A stretch of DNA of 13,522 bases from Bacteroidales bacterium (GTDB lineage Bacteria > Bacteroidota > Bacteroidia > Bacteroidales > UBA7960), in contig SLOR01000259.1 in the NCBI GenBank assembly GCA_007132395.1, forward strand, positions 1 to 13,522, in the 5' to 3' direction. Below, piece after piece: positions 6,323 through 13,478 of this stretch; position 1 is the stretch's first letter, and the number at the start of each line of letters is the position of its first letter. Position numbers and translations under genes: made by a program. The notes beneath the pieces were generated by a model. It ran no database searches, was not told where the DNA came from, and was given only the letters and a program-made list of their open reading frames with translations.

Positions 6323-8377
6323 CTATTGATAAAACTGATTTTTAAAGTAATTATATGTTTCCACCTGCGATTGCAAAGGCTGCTCTTCGGTGGTTTTATA
6401 GGTGTTGAGGGTATTTTGCCCTAGTAATCGGGCTTTTACATTATCCCGCCATTGAATGTCAAGTATGGTTTGCAATTCTTTTTGCAGATTTTTGTCCAGC
6501 ACAGGAACTGTAACTTCAATGCGATGGTCCAGGTTGCGGGCCATCACATCGGCAGAGGAGAGATAATACTGCGGCTTACCATCGTTGCTGAAAACAAATA
6601 TTCTTGCATGCTCGAGATAACGCCCCACTATACTGATGGCTTCAATGTTTTTATCTTCTTCATTGTCGCCAGGCATCAGCACACAAATACCGCGGGTTAT
6701 AAGTTTAAATTTCACCCCTTCCTTTGCTGCTGCGTAAATTTTCTTCACCACGGTTTCGTCCACCAGCGAATTCAGTTTTAAAATCACTTCTGCCTTTTTA
6801 CCTGCCCGTGCATGAGCAATTTCACGATTTATCATCCGAAGAATGAAAAGGCGGGTTTTAAATGGAGACACCACCAACTCTTTGAATTCCACCGGGGCGA
6901 TATAAGTTTTCTCAAACATTCCGAACACCTTATCCACCTCGGCAGTTAGTTTTTTATTGGCGGTAAGCAAGTGCACGTCAGTATAAATTTTGCTGGTGGT
7001 TTCATTGAAGTTGCCGGTACCAATATTGGCATACAACACGTTTTGCCGGCCCTCTTTTCTTTTAATGAGAATCAGCTTCGAATGTACCTTTAGCCCGGCT
7101 GTGCCATGAATGATATTTACGCCTTCTTCCTGCAGCTTTTCCGACCAGTACATATTGGCCTGCTCATCAAAACGGGCCTGCAGCTCCAGGTAAACCGTAA
7201 CTTCCTTACCGTTACGTGCGGCATTGATAAGGGCATTGATAACATTGGATGTGCGGGCTACACGGTACAAGGTCATCTTTATGGACTTTACTGCCGGGTC
7301 AATGGAAGCTTCCCTGAGCAAATCTATGATATACTGAAAAGACTGGTAAGGAAAGTGCAACATCACATCCTTCTGACTGATGGCGGCCAGTATACTTTTG
7401 CTTCCGGACAGGTGGCGGTGGGGCAGCGGAGGTGCCGGCGGATACTCCAGGTGAGGGCCGTTCACGTTGGGAAACGAAATAAAATCCTTGAAGTTGTGAT
7501 ACCGGCCACCTTTTACCACATTATCCTTTTGTGTAATTTTCAGCTTGTCAAGTATCATCGACAGCATTTCCCCGGGCATCTGCCTGTCGTAAACAAACCG
7601 CACGGGTCTTCCCTTCTTCCTTTGTTTAAGGCTTTCACTCATGCGTTCCATAAGGCTTTTCGACATATCATTGTCAAGCTCCATTTCTGCGTCGCGCGTG
7701 AGCTTTATGGTATAGGCCTCGTATATATCGTAGTCAAAAACGGAAAAGATATCAGCCAGGTTATAACGTATTACATCATCCAGCAGAACAATATAGTTTC
7801 TATCCTCTATTTTAGGTAAAATAAGAAAACGGCTCAGCAGGGAAGTGGGTAACTTAATGAGAGCATGATCCGGCTTAATACTTTTATCTTTTTTTGATAG
7901 CTTTACTGCCAGGTAAATGGATTTATCCTTAAGAGATGTTGATCTTTTGAAGTTTTTGATCATGATGGGAAAAAGGTTAGACCTTACATTTTCCCTGAAA
8001 TACTGCCTTACAGATATTCCCTGTTCATCCGAGAGTTGCTTTTCATTGAGGATAAAAATCTTCTCCTTTATCAATTCCCTAAGCAATTGCTTGTAAACTT
8101 CAAGAAACTTTTGCTGGTGCTGATGATCGATTTTATTGATTTTATCCAATAATTTCTGAGGTGCCTTTTTCAGCACATTATCGGTATCAGATAAATCGCG
8201 CAGACGGCGCCAGGTGGCTACGCGCACCCTGAAAAACTCATCCAGGTTATTGGAAAAAATACCCAGGAAGCGAATGCGTTCAATAAGTGGCACCCTTTCG
8301 TCAGATGCTTCCTGAAGCACCCTTTCATTGAAAGACAACCAGCTTATTTCCCTGTTGGTGATGAGTTTTTTCCTCAT
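6323..8377 (-). CDS. ppk1: Polyphosphate kinase 1
   Basis: PPK1 reversibly polymerises the gamma phosphate of ATP into inorganic polyphosphate through a phosphohistidine intermediate. The 684-residue length and domain order fit the family: an N-terminal helical domain opening with the typical REISWLSFNERVLQEA (10-25), a head domain, and two phospholipase-D-like catalytic domains. H432 in GLKVHSKLILI corresponds to the autophosphorylated histidine of E. coli (H435), and H590 in YLEHARIFVF to the second conserved histidine (H592). NIGTGNFNE (451-459) is also characteristic. The start at 8377 matches the family N-terminus. It is the first gene of a ppk1-ppx operon. A TAnnTTTG element and a TTAAC-type direct repeat with 11-base period lie about 100 bases upstream. 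Control by phosphate supply is an inference from that repeat. Confidence 0.97.
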   Translation of the reverse strand: MRKKLITNREISWLSFNERVLQEASDERVPLIERIRFLGIFSNNLDEFFRVRVATWRRLRDLSDTDNVLKKAPQKLLDKINKIDHQHQQKFLEVYKQLLRELIKEKIFILNEKQLSDEQGISVRQYFRENVRSNLFPIMIKNFKRSTSLKDKSIYLAVKLSKKDKSIKPDHALIKLPTSLLSRFLILPKIEDRNYIVLLDDVIRYNLADIFSVFDYDIYEAYTIKLTRDAEMELDNDMSKSLMERMSESLKQRKKGRPVRFVYDRQMPGEMLSMILDKLKITQKDNVVKGGRYHNFKDFISFPNVNGPHLEYPPAPPLPHRHLSGSKSILAAISQKDVMLHFPYQSFQYIIDLLREASIDPAVKSIKMTLYRVARTSNVINALINAARNGKEVTVYLELQARFDEQANMYWSEKLQEEGVNIIHGTAGLKVHSKLILIKRKEGRQNVLYANIGTGNFNETTSKIYTDVHLLTANKKLTAEVDKVFGMFEKTYIAPVEFKELVVSPFKTRLFILRMINREIAHARAGKKAEVILKLNSLVDETVVKKIYAAAKEGVKFKLITRGICVLMPGDNEEDKNIEAISIVGRYLEHARIFVFSNDGKPQYYLSSADVMARNLDHRIEVTVPVLDKNLQKELQTILDIQWRDNVKARLLGQNTLNTYKTTEEQPLQSQVETYNYFKNQFYQ

Positions 8378-8456
8378 AATTCATATTAGTAATATAATAC
8401 ATCTGAGCCACCAGTGCAATGCCATAGGGCAAATGACATCTGCAATATAACGAAAT

Positions 8457-8474
8457 AAAAACACCCTTTGTGTT
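8457..8474 (-). terminator. Weak terminator-like hairpin after sixA
   Basis: On the minus strand AACAC (8474-8470) pairs with GTGTT (8464-8460) around a 5-base loop, followed by TTT and an AT-rich stretch. The stem is only 5 pairs and AT-rich, so termination would be inefficient. It lies 72 bases after the sixA stop and just downstream of the candidate ppk1 -7 element, so some readthrough from sixA into ppk1 is likely. Confidence 0.3.
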
Positions 8475-8488
8475 AAGCCAAAGTTAAG
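8471..8488 (-). promoter_or_regulatory. Candidate ppk1 promoter with a PhoP-box-like direct repeat
   Basis: TAACTTTG on the minus strand (8479-8486) matches TAnnTTTG and lies 101 bases before ppk1. Overlapping it, CTTAAC occurs twice with an 11-base period, giving TTAACT-N5-TTAACA (8487-8471). B. subtilis PhoP binds tandem TTAACA-like hexamers with exactly this spacing. There is no good -33 TTTG. The promoter match is seen directly. The link to a phosphate regulator is inference, because the Bacteroidota site is not known to me. Confidence 0.42.
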
Positions 8489-8545
8489 TTACACCTCTAA
8501 AAAATCAGGAATTTGAGCCATCACAATGCAAAAGGATGTGCAGCT

Positions 8546-9037
8546 TCACAATGATTTTGGGAAAACAACAAAAGGAATTTCTCTTTCTGCAAGCATAATA
8601 TCCTGCCATCGTTGTGTATGAAACAGCACGCATACCACGGCAGAGGTGGACATATAGTCAATTTTATCTTCCAGGAAGATATTGGCAAACCGGGTCATAT
8701 CGGGGTTATGGCCCACCATCATTACATGGTCCTTGTCATCGGGCAGTGCGTACACGATATTTTCCATTGCTTCGGCACCCGAGAAATACAAATGGTTCTC
8801 AATGATTATGTCCTTTTCAGGATAGTTAAGTGCAGTTGCAAGAATGCGTGCTGTATCCCATGCTCTTTGCGCATGGCTTGACAGAATCAACTGAGGCGTT
8901 ACGCCTTTTTCCTGCAAACAGGCACCCACTTTTTTAGAGCGTTTGATACCTTTTTCAATTAAAGGGCGCTCATAATCCGCTATGGATAGGTTTTCCCATG
9001 ACGACTTTGCATGTCTTACGAGGTAAAGTGTTTTCAT
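8546..9037 (-). CDS. sixA: SixA-type phosphohistidine phosphatase (histidine phosphatase family)
   Basis: A 163-residue stand-alone member of the histidine phosphatase (phosphoglycerate mutase-like) superfamily, close in length to E. coli SixA (161). The phosphate pocket is visible: LVRHAKSSW (6-14) with R8 and the nucleophile H9, R58 in SSHAQRAWDTA, and H110 in MVGHNPD (107-113). SixA removes phosphate from histidines of phosphotransfer proteins in E. coli (ArcB and the nitrogen PTS). The start at 9037 puts RHA at the expected distance from the N-terminus. The gene precedes ppk1 by 168 bases in the same direction, with a weak hairpin and a candidate promoter between. No full -7 match was found upstream of it; the nearest is TGCTTTTG at 9084-9091, one base off. 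The substrate here is unknown. Confidence 0.9.
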   Translation of the reverse strand: MKTLYLVRHAKSSWENLSIADYERPLIEKGIKRSKKVGACLQEKGVTPQLILSSHAQRAWDTARILATALNYPEKDIIIENHLYFSGAEAMENIVYALPDDKDHVMMVGHNPDMTRFANIFLEDKIDYMSTSAVVCVLFHTQRWQDIMLAEREIPFVVFPKSL

Positions 9038-9123
9038 GACAGGCCAGCTTTTGATATTAGGTAAAAATGTAAATTATTTTACTCAAAAGCAACTATATAG
9101 CAATATTTTTGCGATATACCTAT

Positions 9124-9163
9124 AAAAAAAGCAGAAAGGCCATTATTGCACTTTCTGCTTTTT
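9124..9163 (-). terminator. Intrinsic terminator of glyA
   Basis: Perfect 13-base arms AAAAAGCAGAAAG (9126-9138) and CTTTCTGCTTTTT (9151-9163) enclose a 12-base loop. Read leftward, the descending arm ends in a run of seven T. It starts 21 bases after the glyA stop at 9185 and separates glyA from sixA. Confidence 0.9.
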
Positions 9164-9184
9164 CTATTTTAAGGGTGTAAATTC

Positions 9185-10465
9185 TTACCAGGCAAACAAG
9201 GGGAATTGGCCCATCAACTGGTTTACTTTCTTTCTTACACCTGCGATAACCTCCTCGTTATCAATGTTTGAAATTACCTCGTCAATTAAATCAACAATCT
9301 GTACCACATGCTCTTCTTTCAGTCCGCGGGTGGTAACGGCGGGTGTACCGATACGGATACCTGAGGTTTGGAAGGGAGAGCGGCTGTCGAAGGGCACCAT
9401 GTTTTTGTTGATGGTGATGTCAGCCAATACCAGGGTATTCTCCACTTTTTTACCTGTAATCTCGGGGAATTTGCTCCTTAGGTCAATGAGCATAAGGTGG
9501 TTGTCGGTACCATTGGAGGTAACATGGTATCCTTTTTCAATAAATGCATTGGCCATGGCCTGGGCATTTTTCATCACCTGCTTGCCGTACTCTTTGAAAG
9601 AGGGGTCGAGAGCCTCTCCAAAAGCAACGGCTTTGGCAGCAATAACATGCTCCAGGGGGCCACCCTGTGTGCCGGGGAATACCGCAGAATCGAGCACCTG
9701 CGACAACATTTTCACTACGCCTTTGGGTGTTTTCAATCCCCATGGGTTTTCAATGTCCTTGCCGATGAGAATCAGTCCTCCACGAGGGCCCCTGAGGGTT
9801 TTGTGAGTGGTGGTGGTAATAATATGACAATGCGGCAGGGGGTCGTTGAGCAGTTTTGCTGCAATAAGTCCGGCGGGGTGGGCTATATCAGCCATCAAAA
9901 CCGCACCTACCTTGTCAGCAATTTCACGCATGCGCGCATAGTCCCACTCGCGGGGATATGCCGAAGCACCTGCAACAATCAGTTTGGGTTTTTCTGCCAT
10001 GGCAGTTTTCTCCATCTGATCGTAATCGATTTGTCCGTCATCTTCCCTTACAGTATAAGCCACAGGGCGATAAAGAATACCGGAAAGGTTAACGGGAGCT
10101 CCGTGCGAAAGGTGCCCACCATGGCTCAGGTCGAGACCCATGAAGGTATCACCGGGGTTGAGGCATGCCAGGAATACCGCTGCATTGGCCTGGGCGCCAC
10201 TGTGGGGCTGTACGTTGGCCCATTCGGCACCAAAAAGTTCTTTGGCACGGTCGATGGCGAGTTGCTCACTCTGGTCAACAATCTGGCAGCCGCCGTAATA
10301 ACGCTTACCGGGGTATCCTTCTGCATACTTGTTGGTCATTACGCTGCCCATGGCTTCCATTACCTGCTCACTTACAAAGTTTTCGGAGGCAATCAATTCA
10401 ACGCCATGCAACTGGCGCTGCTTTTCCTGTTCAATCAGGTCAAAAATCTTATGATCTCTTTCCAT
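9185..10465 (-). CDS. glyA: Serine hydroxymethyltransferase
   Basis: GlyA is a cytosolic PLP enzyme that interconverts serine and glycine while loading a one-carbon unit on tetrahydrofolate, feeding purine, thymidylate and methionine synthesis. The 426-residue protein is slightly longer than E. coli GlyA (417). Motifs include LIASENF (24-30), YAEGYPGKRYYGG (47-59), VQPHSGAQAN (85-94), the cofactor aspartate D193 in MADIAHPAGL, and the Schiff-base lysine K222 in TTTTHKTLRGPRGG. The start at 10465 gives the expected N-terminus. It is transcribed alone: a candidate promoter lies in the divergent region to the right, and a strong terminator follows. No internal damage is seen. Confidence 0.97.
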   Translation of the reverse strand: MERDHKIFDLIEQEKQRQLHGVELIASENFVSEQVMEAMGSVMTNKYAEGYPGKRYYGGCQIVDQSEQLAIDRAKELFGAEWANVQPHSGAQANAAVFLACLNPGDTFMGLDLSHGGHLSHGAPVNLSGILYRPVAYTVREDDGQIDYDQMEKTAMAEKPKLIVAGASAYPREWDYARMREIADKVGAVLMADIAHPAGLIAAKLLNDPLPHCHIITTTTHKTLRGPRGGLILIGKDIENPWGLKTPKGVVKMLSQVLDSAVFPGTQGGPLEHVIAAKAVAFGEALDPSFKEYGKQVMKNAQAMANAFIEKGYHVTSNGTDNHLMLIDLRSKFPEITGKKVENTLVLADITINKNMVPFDSRSPFQTSGIRIGTPAVTTRGLKEEHVVQIVDLIDEVISNIDNEEVIAGVRKKVNQLMGQFPLFAW

Positions 10466-10502
10466 AGAAGTGTTAATATTTTTTTATTTAATTAAAAAAC
10501 AA

Positions 10503-10516
10503 GCAGTTAAAACTGC
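10503..10516 (-). promoter_or_regulatory. Palindrome at the expected glyA transcription start
   Basis: GCAGTTAAAACTGC is a perfect 14-base palindrome immediately downstream of the glyA -7 element, so it covers the predicted start of transcription. Read leftward it is followed by TTG and then six T, giving it a faint terminator or attenuator look, but the stem is only 5 to 6 pairs. An operator for a dimeric repressor is an equally good explanation. Confidence 0.4.
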
Positions 10517-10518
10517 CG

Positions 10519-10550
10519 CAAAAATAACAATATTTTACGCACGGGGGAAA
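10519..10550 (-). promoter_or_regulatory. Candidate glyA promoter
   Basis: TATTTTTG on the minus strand (10519-10526) fits TAnnTTTG. TTTC (10547-10550) lies 20 bases upstream as an imperfect -33 box, and a perfect TTTG follows at 10551-10554, but 24 bases away. The -7 element is 53 bases before the glyA start. Confidence 0.55.
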
Positions 10551-10601
10551 CAAATTTTGGAATCCCTCAATCGATTTCGGCGGGAGTTTCAGGCTGAAAA
10601 A

Positions 10602-10618
10602 GACATATAAAATATGTC
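10602..10618. promoter_or_regulatory. Perfect 17-base palindrome, candidate operator
   Basis: GACATAT (10602-10608) and ATATGTC (10612-10618) are perfect inverted arms around AAA. A 7-3-7 site of this size suits a dimeric helix-turn-helix regulator. It lies about 137 bases upstream of the glyA start and 212 bases upstream of the peptidase start, upstream of both candidate promoters, so it could control either. The cognate protein is not identifiable from this window. Confidence 0.5.
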
Positions 10619-10752
10619 GGCAAAAAACTTCGGGATATCAGAACAAATAGCAATTTAGAACGAAAGCCCATGCCTACCTGCAATCCCCTCTTCGTTTTCT
10701 GTGGCTTAAGGTGTTAAAAAACAGCCTGTCAAATAGCCAAAGAAACTAAAAT

Positions 10753-10786
10753 TTTTCAACCCATTGCCCTTAAAGTTCTATATTTA
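10753..10786 (+). promoter_or_regulatory. Candidate promoter of the S9 peptidase gene
   Basis: TATATTTA (10779-10786) matches seven of eight positions including the wildcards of TAnnTTTG, and TTTC (10753-10756) lies 22 bases upstream. Transcription would start near 10793, which is downstream of the TTG at 10764 and supports the ATG at 10830 as the start codon. Confidence 0.35.
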
Positions 10787-10829
10787 CGCCCGAAAAAACA
10801 TATCAACCCATACAATACTCTCTTACAAC

Positions 10830-13436
10830 ATGAAGAAAAAAGTACTATTATTATTCTGTTTCTTAGGAATCAGCGGCATGATGCATGCCAACGACAAACT
10901 GGTGATATCCCGCTGGCTTACTACACAGCCACAGGAAATTAGTCTGCCGGTATTTCATGAAAGCAAAAACACAGCAGGAAAATCTTTTGAAATGCTCAAC
11001 CTGCTTGACTTTGAGCAGGTACAGCTCAAAGATCACTTTCCGCAGGAAGGAAAAACCCTGTATACCTTCAATGGGCGCAACTTCGGCTGGACAGCCAACA
11101 CCACCGACAGCAATGGCTATGCTTTGCTTCAGGAAGGCGAGCCCGGCACCGATGCACCGCAGGTAGCCTACATGGCAGTATATATTCAGGCCGACCGCTG
11201 GCTGAGCACCAGCCTGGAAATCAAGAGTCCCCATATGCTAAAGGTATGGCTCAACGGAGAAGCCATCGGAACAAAAAACACCTTTGAAAAAGAAGAAAAC
11301 ACCATTGGCAAGGTAAGCAAAGACCTGAAGCTGGAAAGAGGCAAGCACCTGCTGGTTGTGAAAACCCTCAGACCTGCCGACGCCCCACTTGACTGGAAGG
11401 TGATGGCCAACCTCGAAATTAAAGAGCCCTACACCATTTCCGATATGGATATTTCCCTCTCCCCCACCAACAGGAAAAACATCAGCCATATCATGGACGG
11501 GCTAAAAATCAGCGGCATCCAGCCTTCGGCAGATGGTAAGTACTACACGGTAAACTATAGCCAGTCTTTGCCTCCCTCCGACCAGTCGGAAAGGTGGACA
11601 GAAGTAAAGCATACCGAAACCGGAAAAATTGCACACAGCTTCCGTCATGCCCGTGTATCGCAACTAAAATGGCTGCCCCGCAGTAATAAAATTTCCTATG
11701 TAAACAGCCGTAACGGAAAATCAACACTGTTCCTGCACGATATGGAAAGCGGAGACATAAGGGTATTGGTGGAAGACATGGACAACTTCACCGCTTACCA
11801 CTGGGCACCCAATGAGCAGTTTATAATATACTCCATAAGGGAAGAAGGCAGCAGCATTGACGGCGACGTGCGCAGGGTGATGGGCATGCAGGACAGGCAA
11901 TCGCACTACCGCAACAGGAATTTTCTGTACAAATACGACCTTGCATCAGGACTGCACCAGCGCCTTACCTGGGGCAACCTTACCACATCACTACAAGACA
12001 TAAGCCCCGACAGCAAACGGCTTGTATTCACCCAAAGCTATCCTGACTATACCTCAAGACCTTACAGCAGGCAGAACATGTTCATGTTGCATCTTGACAA
12101 CCTTAGCCTTGACACCCTTTGGACGGGAGAATCAAGAGGGCTAAGCGTATCCTTCTCGCCCGACGGCAATTATCTGCTTGCCACAGGTGGCCCATCGGCC
12201 TTTGACGGAATCGGCGAAAATGTTGAAGAAGGAACCATTCCCAACAATTACGACACCCAGGCCTATATTTACAACCTGGCTACAGCTGAGGTGAATGCCT
12301 TTACCCGTGATTTTAATCCTTCTGTAGGCAGTGCCCGCTGGCATGCTCCTGACAATATGATTTACATGGTAACCACCGACGAAGATTTTCGCCGTGCTTA
12401 CCGCTACGACCCCCGACGCAACAGAATGGAACTTGTAGACTTAGGTCATGACTTTGTCTCTTCACTGAGCCTGGCCGAAAATGCCAGGATGGCCATTGTT
12501 TCTGCCTCTCAAACCAATGCCCCCGCGAAACACTACACCCTTAATCTCAGAAATATGCGCACTACGCTGCTGGAAGATACAGAGGCTGAAATATATAAGC
12601 ACGTGGAATTTGGAGAAATAAAAAACTGGGATTTCAACACCTCAGAGGGCACAACCATCAAAGGCAGAGTATATTATCCTCCTGACTTCGACAGCGAAAA
12701 TAAATATCCGGTAATTGTATATTACTATGCAGGCACCACCCCGGTGGGTCGTACTTTCGGAGGTCGCTATCCTTTTAACCTGTGGGCAGGCAGCGGATAT
12801 ATTGTATATGTGCTGCAACCCAGCGGTGCCACTGGCTTCGGACAGGATTTCAGCGCTGCACACGTAAACAACTGGGGCATTACCGTGGCCGATGAGATCA
12901 TTGAAGGCACACAAAAATTCCTGGAAGCCCACCCATACACCAACGCAGAAAGAGTGGGTTGTGCAGGAGCTTCCTACGGTGGCTTTATGACCATGCTGCT
13001 TATGACGCGTACCGATATTTTCGCGGCAGCCATTTCTCATGCCGGCATCAGCTCCATTTCCAGCTACTGGGGTGAAGGCTACTGGGGCTACGGATACAGT
13101 TCTGAAGCTTCTGCCGACAGCTACCCATGGAACAACCATGACCTTTATGTTGGACAAAGCCCGCTTTTCCATGCCGACAAAATCAACACCCCCCTGCTGC
13201 TGATTACCGGCGATAGCGACACCAATGTGCCTCCGGGAGAAAGCATTCAGCTATACACGGCATTAAAAATACTGGATCGTCCCGTGGAACTTATTAAAAT
13301 AAAAGGTGAAGACCACCATATTGTTACCTATGGAAAACGCATAAAATGGCACAATATATTAATGGCCTGGTGGGATAAACATCTCAAGGATCAATCCCAA
13401 TGGTGGGAAGATCAGTTTCCGGAAAGAAATTACTAA
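10830..13436 (+). CDS. Secreted S9-family (prolyl oligopeptidase-type) serine peptidase with an extra N-terminal domain
   Basis: An 868-residue exported serine peptidase. Residues 1-20 are a type I signal peptide (MKKK, then a hydrophobic core, cleavage probably after MHA), so it acts in the periplasm or beyond. Residues about 60-200 are beta-rich and resemble a jelly-roll, carbohydrate-binding-like domain (LKVWLNGEAIG at 137-147, LLVVKTLRP at 174-182). Residues about 215-590 show recurring WD/TolB-like blades (ISPDSKRLVF, FSPDGNYLL) of an S9 beta-propeller. The alpha/beta-hydrolase domain (about 600-868) holds nucleophile S715 in GASYGGF, the acid D797 in GDSDTNVPP and H829 in GEDHHIV. S9 enzymes cut short peptides, often after proline; the true specificity cannot be read here. 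The ATG at 10830 is chosen for the signal peptide. It is transcribed alone as far as the window shows, and no terminator follows before 13522. Confidence 0.92.
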   Translation: MKKKVLLLFCFLGISGMMHANDKLVISRWLTTQPQEISLPVFHESKNTAGKSFEMLNLLDFEQVQLKDHFPQEGKTLYTFNGRNFGWTANTTDSNGYALLQEGEPGTDAPQVAYMAVYIQADRWLSTSLEIKSPHMLKVWLNGEAIGTKNTFEKEENTIGKVSKDLKLERGKHLLVVKTLRPADAPLDWKVMANLEIKEPYTISDMDISLSPTNRKNISHIMDGLKISGIQPSADGKYYTVNYSQSLPPSDQSERWTEVKHTETGKIAHSFRHARVSQLKWLPRSNKISYVNSRNGKSTLFLHDMESGDIRVLVEDMDNFTAYHWAPNEQFIIYSIREEGSSIDGDVRRVMGMQDRQSHYRNRNFLYKYDLASGLHQRLTWGNLTTSLQDISPDSKRLVFTQSYPDYTSRPYSRQNMFMLHLDNLSLDTLWTGESRGLSVSFSPDGNYLLATGGPSAFDGIGENVEEGTIPNNYDTQAYIYNLATAEVNAFTRDFNPSVGSARWHAPDNMIYMVTTDEDFRRAYRYDPRRNRMELVDLGHDFVSSLSLAENARMAIVSASQTNAPAKHYTLNLRNMRTTLLEDTEAEIYKHVEFGEIKNWDFNTSEGTTIKGRVYYPPDFDSENKYPVIVYYYAGTTPVGRTFGGRYPFNLWAGSGYIVYVLQPSGATGFGQDFSAAHVNNWGITVADEIIEGTQKFLEAHPYTNAERVGCAGASYGGFMTMLLMTRTDIFAAAISHAGISSISSYWGEGYWGYGYSSEASADSYPWNNHDLYVGQSPLFHADKINTPLLLITGDSDTNVPPGESIQLYTALKILDRPVELIKIKGEDHHIVTYGKRIKWHNILMAWWDKHLKDQSQWWEDQFPERNY

Positions 13437-13478
13437 CTACCTGCTGAGTTACTGCGTGGGCCAGTGACTGGGATATAA

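Larger units (their letters stand above)
10466..10829. other. 364-base divergent intergenic region between glyA and the S9 peptidase gene
   Basis: No open frame here looks like a protein. From left to right it holds the glyA leader with a GCAGTT/AACTGC palindrome (10503-10516), the candidate glyA promoter (10519-10550), a perfect 7-3-7 palindrome (10602-10618), and the candidate promoter of the rightward peptidase gene (about 10753-10786). A TTG at 10764 in frame with the peptidase would add 22 residues, but it lies inside that promoter and is not used in this annotation. I see no tRNA-like fold or riboswitch consensus that I can recognise. Confidence 0.7.

Noticed and set aside
9104..9111. 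A rightward TAnnTTTG match (TATTTTTG)
   Set aside because: No rightward gene follows; it faces the end of glyA. It shows that the motif also arises by chance.
9497..10495. A long rightward open frame (332 codons) opposite glyA
   Set aside because: It lies antisense to a fully conserved enzyme, its translation resembles no protein family, and it has no promoter-like element. It is a by-product of glyA codon use. The same holds for the open frames at 7106-7819 (opposite ppk1) and 12642-13172 (opposite the S9 peptidase).
10764..10829. A TTG start giving 22 more residues to the S9 peptidase
   Set aside because: It would bury the signal peptide behind a polar leader and it lies within the likely promoter.
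13461..13471. CCAGTGACTGG as a terminator of the S9 peptidase gene
   Set aside because: With a realistic loop only four base pairs remain, and no T run follows.
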